Notes: generated from the letters alone by a model not told the origin. Shown: positions 1-9,665, numbered from the stretch's first letter. The stretch is DNA of 64,000 nt from Puniceicoccaceae bacterium (GCA_040224245.1 JBEGIR010000063.1:24614-88613), one strand, 5' to 3'. A program made the numbers and translations.

Positions 1-2
1 CA

Positions 3-317
3 TACGATGTGGTGGCGACCCATGCTGTGCCCCCGCAGAGTTTTTATCCGGCTCCGAGCATTGATTCTCAGATCGTCTTGTTGAGGAGAAAGGCGGAACC
101 CGTTGAATTGCCGAACCGGTTGATCACAGTGATGCAGGCATTGTTCCAACAGCGGCGCAAGCAGATGGGAAGTCGACTTCGGTCGCTTTTAACGGAAGGG
201 GAACGTCACACTTGGGAGCACGTCTTTGAGAGGAATGGATTGACGCTGCAGAGCCGACCCGAGCAGGTCCCGCTGGATGCATGGATCATGCTGGCCCGAC
301 TGATGGAAACCGGGTGA
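3..317 (+). CDS. rsmA: 16S rRNA dimethyladenosine transferase RsmA/KsgA, C-terminal part (5' truncated by window edge)
   Basis: The reading frame is already open at the window edge, so only the last 104 residues are present. They carry the family's conserved VPPQSFYPAPSIDS stretch (motif VPPxxFxPxPxVDS), followed by the helical C-terminal domain with FQQRRKQM, which contacts rRNA. RsmA dimethylates two adjacent adenines near the 3' end of 16S rRNA late in 30S assembly. The S-adenosylmethionine-binding domain lies outside the window. No gene follows for about 195 bases. Confidence 0.9.
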   Translation, partial: YDVVATHAVPPQSFYPAPSIDSQIVLLRRKAEPVELPNRLITVMQALFQQRRKQMGSRLRSLLTEGERHTWEHVFERNGLTLQSRPEQVPLDAWIMLARLMETG

Positions 318-512
318 AGCGGGGTGTCTGTCGGGGTACATGCCATTCACCTGAAGCGACGCGCACGTGAGCCGGGAGATACATGCTCTGAGGGGAACGT
401 TCATCGTGAAAGGATTGCATTTGGTGCTGGAATCCTTGCCGTAGCTCCATCGATTTGATAGTCTGCACCTTCCCTTTTCACAGACAATCCCTAACCCCAA
501 TCGCAATCCATC

Positions 513-1535
513 ATGAAAGTCCTATTGATCGGCGGAACTGGAACCATCAGCATGGCGATCACGCGCCAACTGCTCGCCCAAGACGTGCAGGTAACCCTGC
601 TCAACCGTGGAAATCGCAATAACGGACTGAATGGTCCAAATTTGCGATATCTGCATGGAGACATTCACGACGAGCCGCAAATGAGGGACTTGCTCGCAGA
701 GGAAACCTTTGACGTGGTTGCGGATTTCATTGCGTTCACGCCCGCTCACCTCGAACGGGACTTTCGCTTGTTCAGGGACAGATGTGGACAGTTTGTGTTC
801 ATCAGCTCGGCTTCTGCCTATCAGTCTCCACCAGTGGATTATCGTATCAATGAGGGAACTCCCCTGCAGAATCCTTTCTGGAAATACTCACGCGATAAAA
901 TTGCCTGTGAAGCGTACTTGTTGGAGCAGTATCGCGACCACGGATTTCCGGTAACACTCGTGCGACCCAGTCACACTTATGATGAGCGATCCATTCCGCT
1001 GGGGGTGCACGGAGCGCGTGGAAGCTGGCAGGTGGCCAAACGCATGCTGGAAGGTAAGCCTGTGATCATACACGGAGACGGAACTTCGCTCTGGACCCTC
1101 ACTCACAATCGGGATTTTGCGACAGGATTCATTGGATTGCTCGGGAACATTCACGCGATCGGGGAAGCGGTACAGATCACCTCCGATGAAAGTCTGACCT
1201 GGAATCAGATTTATGGGTGTATCGCCCATGCGCTGGGGGTTGAGCTGCGCGCGGTGCATGTGTCTTCCCGTTTCCTTGCAGACTGCAGCGACTACGATTT
1301 TGAAGGAGGATTACTGGGGGATAAGGCCAACTCAGTGGTGTTTGACAATTCCAAGCTCAAGCGACTGGTGCCCGGGTTTCAGGCGACCACGCGATTTGAC
1401 CAGGGGATTCGGGAAACAGTGCAACATATCCTCAATCATGCAGAACTCCAGGTGGAAGATCCGGAGTTTGACCAATGGTGTGATCGTGTGATTGCGGCGA
1501 TGCAGCAGGCACTGAACGGGGTCAAAACTTCCTGA
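513..1535 (+). CDS. NAD-dependent epimerase/dehydratase family protein (extended SDR)
   Basis: A 340-residue Rossmann-fold protein. The N-terminus has the nucleotide-binding loop GGTGTIS (residues 7-13), and the catalytic YSRDK (YxxxK) lies near residue 125, preceded by a serine-rich SSASAY. The domain order and length fit extended short-chain dehydrogenases that act on nucleotide sugars or similar substrates, but the substrate cannot be read from the sequence. The start is the first ATG; no Shine-Dalgarno is visible. It is followed after 32 bases by a classical SDR gene on the same strand, so the two may be co-transcribed. Confidence 0.85.
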   Translation: MKVLLIGGTGTISMAITRQLLAQDVQVTLLNRGNRNNGLNGPNLRYLHGDIHDEPQMRDLLAEETFDVVADFIAFTPAHLERDFRLFRDRCGQFVFISSASAYQSPPVDYRINEGTPLQNPFWKYSRDKIACEAYLLEQYRDHGFPVTLVRPSHTYDERSIPLGVHGARGSWQVAKRMLEGKPVIIHGDGTSLWTLTHNRDFATGFIGLLGNIHAIGEAVQITSDESLTWNQIYGCIAHALGVELRAVHVSSRFLADCSDYDFEGGLLGDKANSVVFDNSKLKRLVPGFQATTRFDQGIRETVQHILNHAELQVEDPEFDQWCDRVIAAMQQALNGVKTS

Positions 1536-1567
1536 CATTCTGTCACGAATAAGAAAGGAACGAAATC

Positions 1568-2311
1568 ATGATATCCGTTAAGGGAAAATGGGCACTGATC
1601 ACTGGAGCGAGTCGGGGAATTGGAACCCTTGTCGCGCGCTTCATGGCAGATCAGGGCTGTCATTTAATTCTTCACAGTCGCAAAGTAGAGCACTGTGAAG
1701 CACTGGCAAGGGAGCTTCGTGTGCTGGGAGTTGAAGTGGTAACGGTTGCGGGTGAATTGGGGGATCTCGCGGCGGTTCGCGCGATGCTCGAAGCAATTGA
1801 TGCGCTGGAAGTTCCGGTGGACCTGCTGTTTAACAATGCGGCGGTGCAAATTGCGTATCGTCAGGATTTTTGGCAGACTCCGGCTGATGATTACGAGCAG
1901 AGTTTTCGCATCAACTGCATTGCTCCTGCGATGATGTGCTACCACTTCATGCTGGGTATGATTGCCAGAGGATTTGGACGCGTGATCAACACGACGAGCG
2001 GTATTCGCGATGAACCCGAGCAGGCTGGATATTCGGCTAGCAAGGCGGCACTCGACAAAATCACGAAGGATTTGGGGACCAAGGTTGAAGGCAGCAATGT
2101 GATCATCAGCTTGACGGATCCCGGTTGGTGTCGAACGGATCTCGGAGGTCCCCGGGCACCCAACGACCCGGCATCTGCACTTCCCGGAGTGATCGTGGGC
2201 GCCTTTGTCAACGATGGGCGCAGTGGGAGGATGTTCCATGCTCAGGATTTTGCGGAGCTTTCGCTGGCGGATGCGGTGAAAAAAGCGGAGAGCCTGGTTC
2301 GGCATGACTGA
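1568..2311 (+). CDS. Short-chain dehydrogenase/reductase (classical SDR)
   Basis: A 247-residue classical SDR. Visible motifs are TGASRGIG (cofactor loop, residues 14-21), NNAA (about 91-94), a catalytic serine in NTTSGI and YSASK (YxxxK, about 157-161). These give the Asn-Ser-Tyr-Lys catalytic set of an NAD(P)-dependent oxidoreductase. The substrate is unknown. A good ribosome-binding site (AAGGA, about 10 bases upstream) supports the ATG start. It lies 32 bases after the epimerase-like gene and probably shares its transcript. Confidence 0.88.
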   Translation: MISVKGKWALITGASRGIGTLVARFMADQGCHLILHSRKVEHCEALARELRVLGVEVVTVAGELGDLAAVRAMLEAIDALEVPVDLLFNNAAVQIAYRQDFWQTPADDYEQSFRINCIAPAMMCYHFMLGMIARGFGRVINTTSGIRDEPEQAGYSASKAALDKITKDLGTKVEGSNVIISLTDPGWCRTDLGGPRAPNDPASALPGVIVGAFVNDGRSGRMFHAQDFAELSLADAVKKAESLVRHD

Positions 2312-2431
2312 TGGGGTCGGATGGAACCTGGGAAAGGGGAGATCAACTTGCGGTTGACCTGAACGGGATTCCGCATTGATTGCTGAGTGATCTGCAGCAG
2401 CTTTGCGGCGGCGCAGTGATTGGAATTACTC

Positions 2432-3289
2432 ATGCTCCCAAACCTGATGATGTTGAAACCTCGATTCAGCGTATTCGTTGCACTGGTGCTTACATTCAGT
2501 GCAGTTCCACTGGCAAGTCTGGCTCAGTCAGAGGGGTTGCCCCAAGGCACAGGTTGGACGAGCAGCAGCTTTGATTCACCCGGGTCAACCCATGGAGAGG
2601 GGTTCAAGGTTTCGTTTCAAGTGGAGCTCAAAGGAAACGCAGCGGAGACGATGGACCGCATCACTCTCGAGGGAGAGACGCGAGTTCAGAATTCACGTTT
2701 GGATCTCTATTTCAAGCAGAAGGAACGTGAGTATCAGAGTTCCGGGTCTGTTTCGGGCATGGGAGCGATGACCGATGCGGCGCAGCGAACCCGTCCAGAG
2801 CGTCCGTCACGTGATGGCGGGCTTCCAGAGTCCGGCTTGGCGGAGCAGATGGGAAGTGACAGCTGGGGAGATAGTTGGGGCGAGCCGCAAGCCAGTCTAT
2901 TGCAGGGGCATTTCAAACTGCTTCGACTGCAGCCCTTGGCGAGCACTGGTAATGTGACGGCGGAACTCTATATTGGGAAAGAAACCTTTTCCCCTCATTT
3001 GGAAGCACTTGAGGTGCGGCTCAATCCATTCAAAAAAACGGTCATGGAAGTGGTCATGTCGGGATTTACCAAGGTGGACCTGCGCAATGTCCGTGTGGTA
3101 GTGGATCTTGATGGTCCCGTGAAGCCCGAGTGGAAGGAGCAGGAGTTCAGCGCGATCTTTCAGGTTGAACTTCAGATTGGAGAGTATGCGAGTGAATGGG
3201 ATTCCGGCTTTGGTGATGAGCCTGAAATTCAGTGGGTCGAGGATGAGGAGAGCACTGAATCAGAGGAAGCCCAAGGGGATCTCTTTTGA
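2432..3289 (+). CDS. Secreted hypothetical protein with acidic C-terminus
   Basis: I do not recognise the family. The roughly 285-residue product starts with a clear signal peptide: a basic KPR, a hydrophobic core and an ALA-type cleavage region ending near SLAQS. The mature part looks like two beta-rich segments joined by a low-complexity linker with GDSWGDSWG, and it ends in a strongly acidic tail (WVEDEESTESEEAQGD). Three possible ATGs lie close together at 2432, 2447 and 2450; the first is used here. An upstream TTG would also be in frame. The convergent rlmF gene ends 51 bases beyond. Confidence 0.7.
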   Translation: MLPNLMMLKPRFSVFVALVLTFSAVPLASLAQSEGLPQGTGWTSSSFDSPGSTHGEGFKVSFQVELKGNAAETMDRITLEGETRVQNSRLDLYFKQKEREYQSSGSVSGMGAMTDAAQRTRPERPSRDGGLPESGLAEQMGSDSWGDSWGEPQASLLQGHFKLLRLQPLASTGNVTAELYIGKETFSPHLEALEVRLNPFKKTVMEVVMSGFTKVDLRNVRVVVDLDGPVKPEWKEQEFSAIFQVELQIGEYASEWDSGFGDEPEIQWVEDEESTESEEAQGDLF

Positions 3290-3340
3290 ACGGCAAACAA
3301 GCTGTTGTCGCTGCAGCCAACGTGTGGTGGTGGGTGAAGC

Positions 3341-4258
3341 TTACGAGCAGGTATTGAATCGCCAAGCGAGAATGCGTGACTGCTTGTTGCCGTGCTGCAT
3401 GGGAAGGATGCGCACTTCGGCAGGATTGAGTTTTTCGAGCATGGGCTTGAGCTGGGTAACGGAAGATGCCCGCGAGAGCAGAGTGGTGAACCAATGCACT
3501 CGAGATGCATGGACGGCGCTCTCATGGAGCAGTTGTTGCACAAACCCGACCTCGCCCTCAGGGTAACAGAGTTCGTGAATCCATCCCCCGGTGCTCCGAA
3601 ACCTGGGGTGGCTGGGAAGATTGCGCCGCAGATGCGTGCGATGTTTGTGATGATGTGCCCGAGCTGCGGACTCCGGGGAATCATAGAAAGGGGGATTGCA
3701 GACGGTGGCGGTGATCTGATCATCGTTGTGGAGCACGCCCTGCAAAATTCGAGCGGGATCAGCCTGAACCCTTATGACTATTCTTGACGCGATTTGCGGG
3801 TTGCGCAGCAGCGTAGTCCGAAGGCACTGGAGGGATGGCGGGCTTGCATCGCAGGCAATGACACGCCACTTGAAATGGGAGGCGGCGAGCAGGGCGTATA
3901 TCCCGCTGGCACCCGTTCCGATGTCGAGCAGCGTGACCTCAGGAACGTTTTTTCCGATCAGCGAGCGCAGATGGAAAAGGTAGTCGATGCGTCCCGGAAT
4001 GGTGGGGCAGAGGTAGGGTTCGGGAAGCTCCCAATCTGATATCCCGTAGTCGTTTTCCAGGATCGCGCGATTGAGCAACCGAACTGCTGTCGGGTCGGAG
4101 AACCGGATCCAGCGTCCGGAACCGTCCGGTTTTTCGATCAAGTGAGAGTTTAGTTTGGGAAAAGCACTTGCGAGCTGGTCAAAATCGTAAGGTCCGACGT
4201 GAGGATTGTCGGGATGAAATCCCGAAATTGCCGGGTGTTTTTCATCCTCATTTTGCAT
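3341..4258 (-). CDS. rlmF: 23S rRNA (adenine(1618)-N6)-methyltransferase RlmF
   Basis: A 305-residue protein, close to the ~308 residues of E. coli RlmF, which N6-methylates A1618 of 23S rRNA. It has the RlmF N-terminal pattern (HPDNPHVGPYDF, then PYLCPTIPGRIDYLFHL), a SAM-binding loop LLDIGTGASGIY and the N6-adenine methyltransferase motif NPPFYDS. It is the last gene of a leftward group (S41 protease, tsaD, FKBP, rlmF) with gaps of about 20 to 60 bases, so co-transcription is likely. The family is best known from gammaproteobacteria. Confidence 0.92.
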   Translation of the reverse strand: MQNEDEKHPAISGFHPDNPHVGPYDFDQLASAFPKLNSHLIEKPDGSGRWIRFSDPTAVRLLNRAILENDYGISDWELPEPYLCPTIPGRIDYLFHLRSLIGKNVPEVTLLDIGTGASGIYALLAASHFKWRVIACDASPPSLQCLRTTLLRNPQIASRIVIRVQADPARILQGVLHNDDQITATVCNPPFYDSPESAARAHHHKHRTHLRRNLPSHPRFRSTGGWIHELCYPEGEVGFVQQLLHESAVHASRVHWFTTLLSRASSVTQLKPMLEKLNPAEVRILPMQHGNKQSRILAWRFNTCS

Positions 4259-4279
4259 TGGAAAGGGGGCAGAATTGGG

Positions 4280-4741
4280 TCAGCGCAGGATGCTGACCAG
4301 CTCCACCTCAAAGTGAAGGGTCGAATGAGCGGGGATGCGCGCTGATGCACGTTCACCATAAGCGAGATGCGATGGGATAAAGACCTCCCAGATGGATCCG
4401 ACCGGCATCAATTGCAGGGCCTCACTCCAGCCATCAATCAGTTTGTCCACCTCAAAAATTGCGGGTGGGCGAATGATTTCGGTTTCATCGAAGATGGTGC
4501 CATCGAGCAGATATCCCTGATAATAAACCTCAACGCGGTCATGGGGTCCGGGTCGTGGACCATCCCCCTCAACAAGTATGCGGTACTGCAACCCGCTTTC
4601 AGTGGTAATGACACCTTCTTTTTTGGCGTTTTCCTCGAGGAAGCGCTCTCCCTCGATACGATTGGATTCGCTTGCACTGACGCTGGATACAAGCAGCAGG
4701 AGTAATGAAAAAAAGAACGAAATGCCTGACAAAACCTTCAT
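4280..4741 (-). CDS. FKBP-type peptidyl-prolyl cis-trans isomerase, exported
   Basis: A 153-residue protein with an N-terminal signal peptide or anchor ([18 protein letters not shown], then SVSAS), a short helical linker containing [11 protein letters not shown], and one FKBP domain. Family hallmarks are visible: SGLQYRIL, the [16 protein letters not shown] strand-turn, [21 protein letters not shown] and a C-terminal [10 protein letters not shown]. It resembles FkpA/FklB enzymes that accelerate proline isomerisation in the periplasm. An upstream in-frame ATG six codons earlier exists, but the MKVL start gives the cleaner signal peptide. Confidence 0.88.
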   Translation of the reverse strand: MKVLSGISFFFSLLLLLVSSVSASESNRIEGERFLEENAKKEGVITTESGLQYRILVEGDGPRPGPHDRVEVYYQGYLLDGTIFDETEIIRPPAIFEVDKLIDGWSEALQLMPVGSIWEVFIPSHLAYGERASARIPAHSTLHFEVELVSILR

Positions 4742-4765
4742 GGCAGCAGCGTGAAACATCGTCTG

Positions 4766-5836
4766 CTACTTTGCAACAGCAGATCCATGTTCGGTGGGTG
4801 CGGCATCGACTCGCAGTGAGGGGTCAAACGTGAGTGATTGTTCCCTGCTGTCGGGAAGGTTGTAGTCCGGCTGCATCCATGCGGCAAAGGCGATCATGGA
4901 CGCATTGTCACCCGTATGTTTGCGTTCCGCCATGAGTACCGGAACCTTGTGCTTGCGACCCAGCGCTTCAAAATGGTTTCGCAGCAGACCATTGTTGGAC
5001 ACTCCACCGGACAAGCCGATGGATTTCCAGTCTCCTGAACTTAACACGTGGCGAGTCTTGCGAATAAGTTGATGCACCACTGCGCCCTGGTAGGCGTAGC
5101 AGAGGTTGGGGAGTTCCTGCTCGACAGTGGCGTCATCCATTTTTTCGAGTGTGTAGCGCAGGCTGGTTTTCAGGCCGGAAAAACTGAAGCGCAAGTCCTT
5201 GGGATTGGGGAAGGAAACGGGAAACTCGAGTCCGGCTGGTCCGCCACTGCGTGCGAGTTTTTCGATGACGGGTCCACCCGGGTAGGCGAGGCCGAGCAAT
5301 TTGGCTCCCTTGTCGATGGCTTCTCCTGCAGCGTCATCGACGGTTTCTGCAAGAATTGAGATCCGGAGACTGGTATCGATTCGAATGAGCAGGGTATTTC
5401 CTCCAGATACGATCAAACCCAAGTGTGGAAGAAGGGAGTGGAGCTGCACGCGAAAGGAAGACGGGTCTGCTGCGTGCAGGGGAATAAAGGGCGAATAGGC
5501 ATGGCCCTGCAGGTGGTTGACTCCCACGAGGGGTAAGTCGAGACTCAAGGCGAGCGCTTTGGCGAGTGTGATTCCCATGGCGAGGCAGGCGGCAAGGCCG
5601 GGTCCCCGGGTGACGGCGATCTGCTGCACTTGTTGAAAGTCCAGTTCGTTTCGCAGTCGTTCCAGCAAGGGGAAAAAGTTTTCCAGGTGTTCGCGGCTTG
5701 CGAGGTCAGGCACGACTCCACCGTAGCTGGCATGAAGCTCCAGTTGGCTGCAGATGTACTCGTGGCTGAGGCCCGCAGTCGGACAAAAACAGGCAACTGC
5801 GGATTCATCACAGGAACTCTCAACTCCCAGTATCAT
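4766..5836 (-). CDS. tsaD: tRNA N6-adenosine threonylcarbamoyltransferase TsaD
   Basis: TsaD transfers the threonylcarbamoyl group to A37 of ANN-decoding tRNAs, working with TsaB and TsaE. The 356-residue protein begins MILGVESSCDES, the signature N-terminus, and has HASYGGVVPDLASREH, the metal-binding HLQGH and the ASKH-fold loop SGGNT. The frame stays open upstream to 5935, into the S41 gene, but the start at 5836 matches family N-termini and is used here. It sits 59 bases after the S41 protease gene and 24 bases before the FKBP gene. Confidence 0.95.
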   Translation of the reverse strand: MILGVESSCDESAVACFCPTAGLSHEYICSQLELHASYGGVVPDLASREHLENFFPLLERLRNELDFQQVQQIAVTRGPGLAACLAMGITLAKALALSLDLPLVGVNHLQGHAYSPFIPLHAADPSSFRVQLHSLLPHLGLIVSGGNTLLIRIDTSLRISILAETVDDAAGEAIDKGAKLLGLAYPGGPVIEKLARSGGPAGLEFPVSFPNPKDLRFSFSGLKTSLRYTLEKMDDATVEQELPNLCYAYQGAVVHQLIRKTRHVLSSGDWKSIGLSGGVSNNGLLRNHFEALGRKHKVPVLMAERKHTGDNASMIAFAAWMQPDYNLPDSREQSLTFDPSLRVDAAPTEHGSAVAK

Positions 5837-5895
5837 GGCTGCATGTTCAACCGGATTCGTTGAATGGCGCAAGCCCGATTCTGGAAACAGGCGGC

Positions 5896-7158
5896 TCAGG
5901 AGGAACGCTGGAGTGAGCGCAGGGCTGCGCTCCAATAAGGATCACCCTCCGCCGCATAGGGTGCGATCCCCTGGCGTTCCCGCATACGCTGAGTAGTGTA
6001 GTCGTTGTCGCTCAACGGGATCCTGACATCGGGCTGAATACCCACTTCATGGATGGTGGAACCGTCGGGAAAAAAGTAGTAGCTGGAAGTCTTTTTGTAG
6101 GCATCGCCCCGGCGCATGCGGTAAACGGTCTGGATCGATCCCTTACCCAAGGTGGTTTCTCCTACGATGGTAGCCTTTCCTGTGACCTGCAGGGAACCAG
6201 CGAGAATCTCGGATGCACTGGCGGAGTTTCGATTGACGAGAATGACAACGGGTGTGTTGTGGATCATCCGGGGTCGCCGCGCGTGGTAGGTGCGTTCACG
6301 GTCACCCTCGGTGCTTCGGGTTTGCAGCATGAGTTCCCCGCGATCATAGAAGGCATCGAGCATGTCAATGGAGCTTTGCATAACGCCTCCCATGTTGTTG
6401 CGCAGGTCGATGACGATACCCTGCAGCGCTGGTGTGGAATGGGCACGGAGAGCTTCGTAAAATTCGTCATCGGTTTTTTCACCGAATTGGTCGATCTTCA
6501 GGTAAAGCACTCCATCTTCGGTACGGTGTACTCCGCGTATACTTGGGATGTCAATTGCACTGCGCTGCAGCACCAGGTCGATGATTTGTTGATCCCGCAG
6601 CACCTGAAGCTTGAGTTCAGTGCCTGCGGTGCCGCGGATCTGGTGCACGACACGGGAGAAATTCCAGCCACGCACGTCGAGATCATTGATTCGGGTGATG
6701 ACATCGCCTCGATGCATGCCGAATCGTTCTGCGGGACTCCCCTCAAACACATCGCGAACTTCGGCACCCTGTGGATTGCTCATCAAGGACACTCCGATGC
6801 CTTCATACTCCTGACGGGAATCGATGGAAAATGATTCGAACTGGTCCTCGGACAGATAGGTGGAATACTGATCAACGGACTGGAGGGCCTGTTTCAGCTG
6901 GGTTCGGTCTTCGTCGCGACTCAAGGCCCAGAAAGGATCGCGAGCTACGAGACCTGTGCGGGATAAAATGTGATGAACCGCCGACTCGATACCGACGGCC
7001 TCGAGCACTTCGGGTTTTCGATGGTAGAGGATCCACACCGACTGCAAGCCGATAATCATCCAGCAGATGGCCAGAATCCAGGGGGTGCTGTGTTTCAGTC
7101 GTGGTTTCAAGGTTCGTGAAATTTGAAAACAGTTGGAAATTGCTCCGTTATGCGCCAA
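5896..7158 (-). CDS. S41 family C-terminal processing peptidase (CtpA-like), PDZ domain
   Basis: A 420-residue carboxyl-terminal processing protease. Order: a cytoplasmic N-terminal segment, one membrane anchor (about residues 27-46, PWILAICWMIIGL), a helical region, a PDZ domain (about 110-200, with GIGVSL and GMHRGDVI), then the S41 domain. The catalytic serine is in NSASASEILAG (about 313) and the lysine in LGKGSIQT (about 337). A TGA two codons upstream forces the start to the TTG at 7158; the next ATG would delete the membrane anchor. It heads the tsaD/FKBP/rlmF group and is divergent from the P-type ATPase gene. Confidence 0.9.
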   Translation of the reverse strand: MAHNGAISNCFQISRTLKPRLKHSTPWILAICWMIIGLQSVWILYHRKPEVLEAVGIESAVHHILSRTGLVARDPFWALSRDEDRTQLKQALQSVDQYSTYLSEDQFESFSIDSRQEYEGIGVSLMSNPQGAEVRDVFEGSPAERFGMHRGDVITRINDLDVRGWNFSRVVHQIRGTAGTELKLQVLRDQQIIDLVLQRSAIDIPSIRGVHRTEDGVLYLKIDQFGEKTDDEFYEALRAHSTPALQGIVIDLRNNMGGVMQSSIDMLDAFYDRGELMLQTRSTEGDRERTYHARRPRMIHNTPVVILVNRNSASASEILAGSLQVTGKATIVGETTLGKGSIQTVYRMRRGDAYKKTSSYYFFPDGSTIHEVGIQPDVRIPLSDNDYTTQRMRERQGIAPYAAEGDPYWSAALRSLQRSS

Positions 7159-7271
7159 TTGTCAAACGAGGGGAGGTGCTCTTTGATTGTCAGAATTCTC
7201 CACATCGGATGTGGTGGATGCAGAATCCCGCGATGCAGGTGCATCCCCCTGGGTAGAAATCGTTAGCATCC

Positions 7272-9638
7272 ATGTCGAAAACCGAAAAAACCTGTCTACA
7301 CTGTGGTGCTCCCTTTCAGGGGAGTTCTGATTTTTGCTGCCGAGGCTGCGAATATGTGCACCACCTCATTGTGGAGGAGGGCTTTGATCGCTACTATGAG
7401 TTGAAGGATAAAAACCTGCAGCCTGTGGGCACGACAGCTTTTGTGCAGCGCGATGACCGTGAGTTGGTTGAGAAGTGGCGGCAGCGAGAAGAGGTGGCAC
7501 CTGGAGTCCTTCAGCAGGATTTTGAACTCAAGGGAATTTCCTGTGTGGGCTGTGTCTGGCTGATTGAGAAAGTCTTTTCCAGATATGACGGAGCAGTGGG
7601 GATCGAGATCGATCCGCAGCACGGCCGTGTTTCGATCGAGGCAGCGCGGGAGTTTGAGCTTGCGGCATTTGCGGGGGAGATCCAGCGATTTGGTTACACC
7701 CTAAGGGAATGGTCGGGAGCACGAGGGCAAGAGTCGGAAGGACAGACTGCCGGGGGCAAGATTGGGGTTTGTGCGTTCCTTGCACTGAATGCAATGGCAT
7801 TCACCCTACCATTTTACCTGGGAATGTCGCAGGACGATGCACTGGCTCCGTTGCTGCGGTTTGGGATTGTTGTGCTGGCATCCTTCAGTGTGCTGCTGGG
7901 AGGTTCCTTCTTTTTTCGACGTGCGCTGGCCTCGCTGCGCATGGGAATGTTGCACATCGACCTTCCGATTGCGCTTGGAATCGCAGTGGCCTACGCGGGA
8001 TCTCTGGTGGGTTGGATGACGCGGGATCCCGATCTGTTTTATTTTGATTTCATTGCCATCTTCATTGTTCTGATGCTGGTCGGGCGTTGGTTCCAGGAAC
8101 GGGTGACCGAGCGAAACGTGCACCAGGGGTACGAGGCGCATCCCTCAGAGCAGTTTGTGGAACAACTGGAGGGTAGCGGTGAACGAGTCGGAAGGTTGAA
8201 TGTCAGGGATTTGCAGCGCGGCATGGGGTATATTCTACCGGCAGGGGCATGGGTGCCCGTACAGTCGCGACTCGAATCCAGTGAATTGTTACTCAGCCTC
8301 GAGTCCATCAATGGCGAGTCCGACCCTCGGGTCTACACAAAAGGTGACGTCATCCCGGCAGGAGCCATGATCCTTTCGAGAGGAGAGGCAGCGGTGATGC
8401 ACGCCCAGGAGGATTGGTCCCAATCCTTGCTCAAGCGACTCTTTGAAATCCAGTCGGGAGGTCGTCGGGAAAGTTCGCTGATGGAACGGATTCTGAAGGT
8501 TTACATCCTGGTGGTGATTGCGTTGGCAGGACTGGGCCTGGTCGTGTGGGGATTGGGCATTGGGGACTGGCGAACGGGATTCCAGGTCACCGTGTCCATC
8601 CTGGTCGTTTCATGCCCCTGCGCCATTGGATTGGCCTATCCACGAATCAATGACCAATGTGCAAGATGGCTGAGGACGCGAGGGGTTTACGTACGCCTCC
8701 ACAGTCTTTGGGGCAGGTTAAAGCAAGTGCGGCAATTGTGTTTCGACAAGACCGGAACACTCACGCTGGAAACTCTTGAACTGCTCAATCCCGAAGATTT
8801 GAAAACGCTCTCAGATGGCCAGTTTCAGGCGTTGTTTGCGTTGGTGGACCGTAACCTTCACCCGGTGGGTCGTTCGCTGAAAGAACATTTGCTGACACAG
8901 AAACCCTCGCTGTTGCGCTCGAGTGAGCCGAGAGAAGCGGTTGAGGAAACCGTGGGTTTTGGGGTGAAGACACGATGGATGGGTCGGGTGTATGAACTGC
9001 GGAAAAGCAGTGACCCATGCCGCGCTGGGATGAGTGATTTTATGGAGCAAGGAGAATGCATCGCATCCTTCGCATTCAGGGATTCGGTTCGTCGTGACGT
9101 GGAGTCCTGTGTGCAGTGGTTTGAACAAAACGGGTTGTCGGTCAGCATCATCAGTGGAGACAGCGCGGATCGAGTGCGGCAACTTGCGGATTCCCTGGGA
9201 TTACCGACGGAGCGTGCTGTGGGTGGGATGGATCCTGTCGCCAAGGCTCGATGGATCGATGAGCGGGAACCGGAAACCGTCATGATGGTGGGTGATGGTG
9301 CCAACGATGCGCTTGCCTTTGAGCGTGCGGGATGCCGGGCGACTCCGGTGATCGGTCGGGGCATTCTGGAGAATCACTCGGATTTTTTCTTTTTGGGGCA
9401 GGGAATCCAGGGTGTGGTGGATGTTTTTCGCCTGGCCTCCCTGAGGCAGCGCACGCTGCATCAGGTGCTGTCCCTCACCTTGAGTTACAATGCAATTGTC
9501 GTGGTCATTGCGATGCTGGGGTGGATGAATCCGCTATTGGCGGCGATTCTGATGCCGTTGAGTTCCATTGTAACGGTCAGTTGGGCATCGCTTTGTCTGG
9601 CGAGCGGGCGACTCAATCGCATGCTGACCCAGCTCTGA
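7272..9638 (+). CDS. CcoI/FixI-type heavy-metal (copper) P-type ATPase
   Basis: A 788-residue P1B ATPase. The N-terminus has the cysteine cluster typical of CcoI/FixI proteins (CLHCG, then FCCRGC), followed by a heavy-metal-associated domain with GISCVGC (about 91-94). Later come the transmembrane CPC (about 448), the phosphorylation motif DKTGT (about 492), a P1B HP pair in NLHPVG, and MVGDGANDA (about 675-680). CcoI proteins export copper for assembly of cbb3 cytochrome oxidase. No cco structural gene lies in the window, so the pump is separated from its presumed client. It is divergent from the S41 gene across 113 bases. Confidence 0.9.
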   Translation: MSKTEKTCLHCGAPFQGSSDFCCRGCEYVHHLIVEEGFDRYYELKDKNLQPVGTTAFVQRDDRELVEKWRQREEVAPGVLQQDFELKGISCVGCVWLIEKVFSRYDGAVGIEIDPQHGRVSIEAAREFELAAFAGEIQRFGYTLREWSGARGQESEGQTAGGKIGVCAFLALNAMAFTLPFYLGMSQDDALAPLLRFGIVVLASFSVLLGGSFFFRRALASLRMGMLHIDLPIALGIAVAYAGSLVGWMTRDPDLFYFDFIAIFIVLMLVGRWFQERVTERNVHQGYEAHPSEQFVEQLEGSGERVGRLNVRDLQRGMGYILPAGAWVPVQSRLESSELLLSLESINGESDPRVYTKGDVIPAGAMILSRGEAAVMHAQEDWSQSLLKRLFEIQSGGRRESSLMERILKVYILVVIALAGLGLVVWGLGIGDWRTGFQVTVSILVVSCPCAIGLAYPRINDQCARWLRTRGVYVRLHSLWGRLKQVRQLCFDKTGTLTLETLELLNPEDLKTLSDGQFQALFALVDRNLHPVGRSLKEHLLTQKPSLLRSSEPREAVEETVGFGVKTRWMGRVYELRKSSDPCRAGMSDFMEQGECIASFAFRDSVRRDVESCVQWFEQNGLSVSIISGDSADRVRQLADSLGLPTERAVGGMDPVAKARWIDEREPETVMMVGDGANDALAFERAGCRATPVIGRGILENHSDFFFLGQGIQGVVDVFRLASLRQRTLHQVLSLTLSYNAIVVVIAMLGWMNPLLAAILMPLSSIVTVSWASLCLASGRLNRMLTQL

Positions 9639-9665
9639 GACCCATAAATCAATGGGCCGCTCTCA
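9636..9665. terminator. Possible bidirectional terminator hairpin between convergent genes
   Basis: Between the convergent P-type ATPase and SprA-like genes is an imperfect hairpin. Outer arms TGAGA and TCTCA enclose inner arms CCCAT and ATGGG, with a four-base bulge (CCGC) on one side. It overlaps both stop codons. There is no U-tract, so intrinsic termination is uncertain. Confidence 0.3.

Noticed and set aside
5837..5935. Longer tsaD start
   Set aside because: The extra 33 residues overlap the end of the S41 gene and are not present in TsaD proteins.
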